A stretch of DNA of 64,000 nucleotides from Chitinophaga oryzae (GTDB lineage Bacteria; Bacteroidota; Bacteroidia; Chitinophagales; Chitinophagaceae). Position numbers and translations under genes: made by a program. The notes beneath the pieces were generated by a model. That model made no database searches. It was not told the DNA's origin and was given only the letters and a program-made list of their open reading frames with translations. Shown one piece after another: positions 61,945 through 64,000 of the stretch; the first letter of the stretch is position 1; each line of letters begins with the position of its first letter. The DNA is taken from assembly GCF_012516375.2 (NCBI RefSeq), contig NZ_CP051204.2, positions 3,906,001-3,970,000 of the forward strand. Reading direction: 5' to 3'.

Positions 61945-62757
61945 TCACGCATAACCATCGATCAGCACCTCATACATTTTAACTTTAAGGTCTTCCAGCG
62001 ACACGTCGGTCACCAGGTTGCCGTCCTGTGCATAGGAAATGGTGCCCCTTTCCTCCGAAACAATGATGGCAAGGTTGTCGCTATGCTCGGTGATGCCCAC
62101 GGCTGAACGGTGCCGCAGTCCCACCCGGGTGGGCAGGTTGGGGTTCTCGGAAACCGGCAGGATCACTTTGGCCGCCAGTATCTTATTTCCCACAATGATC
62201 AGCGCACCATCGTGCAGCGGGCTGTGTTTGTCGAAAATACTCTCAATCAGTTTGGCGCTCACGTTCCCGTCGATGGTGATGCTGGAAGCGGTATCGAACT
62301 TCAGGCGGTAGGTGGTGGCAATCACAATCAGTGCACCGGTAAAGGTGGCCTGCATGTGACTCACTGCCACAATCACTTCATTGATAATGTTTTCTTCGTC
62401 CTTATAGCTTTTGAATTTATCGGGCAGGAACAGCTTGGAAAGAAAGCTGTCTTTGCTTAGCGGTGTTTTTTTCCCCAGCACCAGCAGGAACTTTCTTATC
62501 TCCGGCTGGAAGATAATAATGATAGCGATGATGCCGACATTGATAAAGTTTTGCAGGATACTGGTAAGGATGGGCATTTGCAGGGCGCGTACCAGGAAGT
62601 AGGCAGCATATACCATCAGCAGGCCCACGAAAATATTGAAGGCCAGGCTGCCCTTCAGCAACCGGTATAGCTGTATAATCAGAAAAACGACGATCAGCAG
62701 ATCCAAAACATTCAGCCAGCGAAACTCATATCCATAAAATTGTATTACTTCCTTCAT
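61945..62757 (-). CDS. cdaA: Diadenylate cyclase CdaA
   Basis: The 270-residue protein has three N-terminal membrane helices (about 17-90) and a DAC domain with the two catalytic motifs, DGA at 183-185 (HDGALIIV) and RHR at 215-217 (GLRHRSAVG). It makes the second messenger c-di-AMP from two ATP, at the inner membrane. In Firmicutes cdaA stands with cdaR and glmM; here it lies with folP and DUF1599, as in other Bacteroidota. The stop and start codons are well placed with no overlap. Confidence 0.95.
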   Translation of the reverse strand: MKEVIQFYGYEFRWLNVLDLLIVVFLIIQLYRLLKGSLAFNIFVGLLMVYAAYFLVRALQMPILTSILQNFINVGIIAIIIIFQPEIRKFLLVLGKKTPLSKDSFLSKLFLPDKFKSYKDEENIINEVIVAVSHMQATFTGALIVIATTYRLKFDTASSITIDGNVSAKLIESIFDKHSPLHDGALIIVGNKILAAKVILPVSENPNLPTRVGLRHRSAVGITEHSDNLAIIVSEERGTISYAQDGNLVTDVSLEDLKVKMYEVLIDGYA

Positions 62758-62777
62758 AGTTGTAAAAATACTAAGAT

Positions 62778-63641
62778 TTAATTGCCTTTCATTTTCTCTG
62801 TGATCCTGACTGCTTCCACGGCTGCTTTTACATCATGTACCCGCAGGATGTGGGTGCCATGCAGCAGCGCTATGGTATTGAGGACGGTGGTGCCATTCAG
62901 CGCCTCCGCCGGGGTGATGTCCAATAGTTTATAAATCATGCTCTTGCGGGAGATGCCTGTCAGCAACGGAGCCCCCAGTATGTCGCGGAAAAGCGACAGG
63001 TCTTTCATCAGCGCATAGTTATGTTCCAGCGTTTTTCCGAAACCGAATCCGGGATCTGCAATGAAATCACGGATACCGGCGGCGCGGCAGGCGGCCAGTT
63101 TAGCTACCATATAATCAAGGACTTCCCGCACCACGTCTTCATACTGCGGTTTATGCTGCATGGTGGCCGGCTTCCCCTGCATATGCATGGCAATGTAGGG
63201 CACCTGCAGCCGCCCCGCTACGGGGATCATCTCCTGGTCGAGCTCCCCGGCACTGATATCATTAATAATGGCGGCGCCGGCGTGGACTGTTTTTTCCGCC
63301 ACGGCGGCGTACCAGGTGTCAACCGAAATGATGGCTTCAGGATAGTGGTTCAGAATAGCATGGACCGCCGGCAGCAGCCGGTTCAGTTCTTCTTCCGGGC
63401 CCAGCATGGTAGCCCCCGGACGGCTGCTTTGCGCCCCCAGGTCCAGTATGGCGGCGCCTTCCTGCAGGTGCTGCCCGGCCTTCTCCACGACCTGGTGCAG
63501 CCCGTGCATCCGGCTGCCTTCATAGAAAGAATCATCCGTCACATTGATAATACCCATCACCACCGGTGTGGCCAGCGATAACAGCTGTCCCCGGCAATTG
63601 ATGGATGGTCCCCCTGTGGTATCGATATGGTGTGATCTCAT
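62778..63641 (-). CDS. folP: Dihydropteroate synthase
   Basis: The folate enzyme joins pABA to the pterin pyrophosphate. The 287-residue protein shows the TIM-barrel motifs of the family: MGIINVTDDSFYEGSR near residue 29, LDLGAQSSRPGA, IINDISAG, DPGFGFGKTLEHN, and the late RKSM and ILRVHD segments that hold the phosphate. It stands 20 bases upstream of cdaA in the same direction. It is divergent from the DUF1599 gene, which is a usual neighbour. Confidence 0.96.
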   Translation of the reverse strand: MRSHHIDTTGGPSINCRGQLLSLATPVVMGIINVTDDSFYEGSRMHGLHQVVEKAGQHLQEGAAILDLGAQSSRPGATMLGPEEELNRLLPAVHAILNHYPEAIISVDTWYAAVAEKTVHAGAAIINDISAGELDQEMIPVAGRLQVPYIAMHMQGKPATMQHKPQYEDVVREVLDYMVAKLAACRAAGIRDFIADPGFGFGKTLEHNYALMKDLSLFRDILGAPLLTGISRKSMIYKLLDITPAEALNGTTVLNTIALLHGTHILRVHDVKAAVEAVRITEKMKGN

Positions 63642-63829
63642 TTAATGGTTTTTATTCTTTATTTTGCCTCCTGAATCGCTCTTCACAAATTTAAGTAATG
63701 CAAAATAAAGGAATTACACATGTAAAGCAGCAAAATGGCTAAAGATCGCAGACTTTGATTTATACGTTTTGTTTACGATCTTTATCGGATTGCTCCTTCG
63801 GGTGTAATGAACTGTTACGTTATAGGACC

Positions 63830-64000
63830 ATGAATACATTAGCACAATACGATGCCGCGCTGGCAGGCTGCAGAGACATTTTCATCAAAAAAACGAAAGA
63901 TTACGGCACTTCCTGGAGGGTATTACGTCCCATTTCAGTGGTAGATCAGATCTTTATCAAAGCGCAGCGTATCCGCAACCTGCAGGAGATAGGCGTACAG
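63830..64000 (+). CDS. DUF1599 (nucleotide modification associated domain 1) protein, 3' end outside window
   Basis: The first 57 codons from ATG 63830 encode MNTLAQYDAALAGCRD, followed by IFIKKTKDYGTSWRVLRP and VVDQIFIKAQRIRN. This matches the start of the DUF1599 family, often encoded beside folP in Bacteroidota. The role is unknown; related domains sit near nucleotide-modifying enzymes in phages. The 188 bases between folP and this gene hold no other gene that I can see. Confidence 0.75.
   Translation, partial: MNTLAQYDAALAGCRDIFIKKTKDYGTSWRVLRPISVVDQIFIKAQRIRNLQEIGVQ

Noticed and set aside
1..64000. tRNA, rRNA or an integrated mobile element
   Set aside because: I scanned the intergenic regions and saw no cloverleaf sequence, rRNA segment, transposase frame or terminal-repeat pair.

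Overview
The window is a stretch of Bacteroidota chromosome, most probably from Chitinophagaceae and close to Chitinophaga. The reasons are SusC/SusD pairs with STN domains, ECF sigma/FecR cassettes, DUF3276, DUF4142 and DUF2911 families, promoters with a TAnnTTTG -7 box, and the gene order cdaA-folP-DUF1599. Genus is inference. I see no rRNA, tRNA, CRISPR array, transposase or prophage gene. Both end genes are cut by the window.

Layout. 1-7.1 kb: the end of an alpha/beta hydrolase, a His-rich CopB-type copper ATPase, an SPFH-GYF protein and a zinc-ribbon membrane protein separated by a heptamer-repeat hairpin, and two tandem DUF4142 lipoproteins. 7.1-10.4 kb (minus): a tight five-gene operon that looks like electrophile/redox defence (MhqO-like dioxygenase, MhqD-like hydrolase, OsmC, 4Fe-4S/CDGSH protein, GNAT), preceded by a YceI protein. 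10.7-16.9 kb: TolC, HlyD and two ABC-2 permeases with no ATPase, then a DEDDh exonuclease fused to a GIY-YIG nuclease. 16.9-29.4 kb: mostly housekeeping (purC, an ABC exporter, a PUR-alpha-like DUF3276 protein, pgi, a TspO-like protein, prfB with a programmed frameshift, pruA, peroxiredoxin, pyrR, pyrB).

29.4-49.1 kb is the accessory part. A sigma/FecR/SusC set without SusD lies divergent to a secreted protein made of 18 Asp-Ser hexapeptide repeats. Next comes a probable toxin-antitoxin-SecB chaperone (TAC) module. A second, larger locus follows: ECF sigma, a FecR gene broken by a one-base frameshift, SusC, SusD, a large PIG-L deacetylase, two tiny membrane proteins and a sodium:solute symporter. 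It probably imports and deacetylates an amino-sugar-type glycoconjugate.

49.2-64 kb: a DUF2911 protein, a 7-TM protein with a NarL-type two-component pair, two uncharacterised proteins, xerD, pyruvate carboxylase, ndk, an NrnA-type phosphoesterase, an FKBP lipoprotein, a DCC protein, cdaA (c-di-AMP synthesis), folP, and the start of a DUF1599 gene.

The most interesting signals are the TAC module with its duplicated start region, the Asp-Ser repeat protein, two interspersed heptamer-armed hairpin elements with a related core in opposite orientation, the UAA (not UGA) prfB frameshift site, and the broken FecR.
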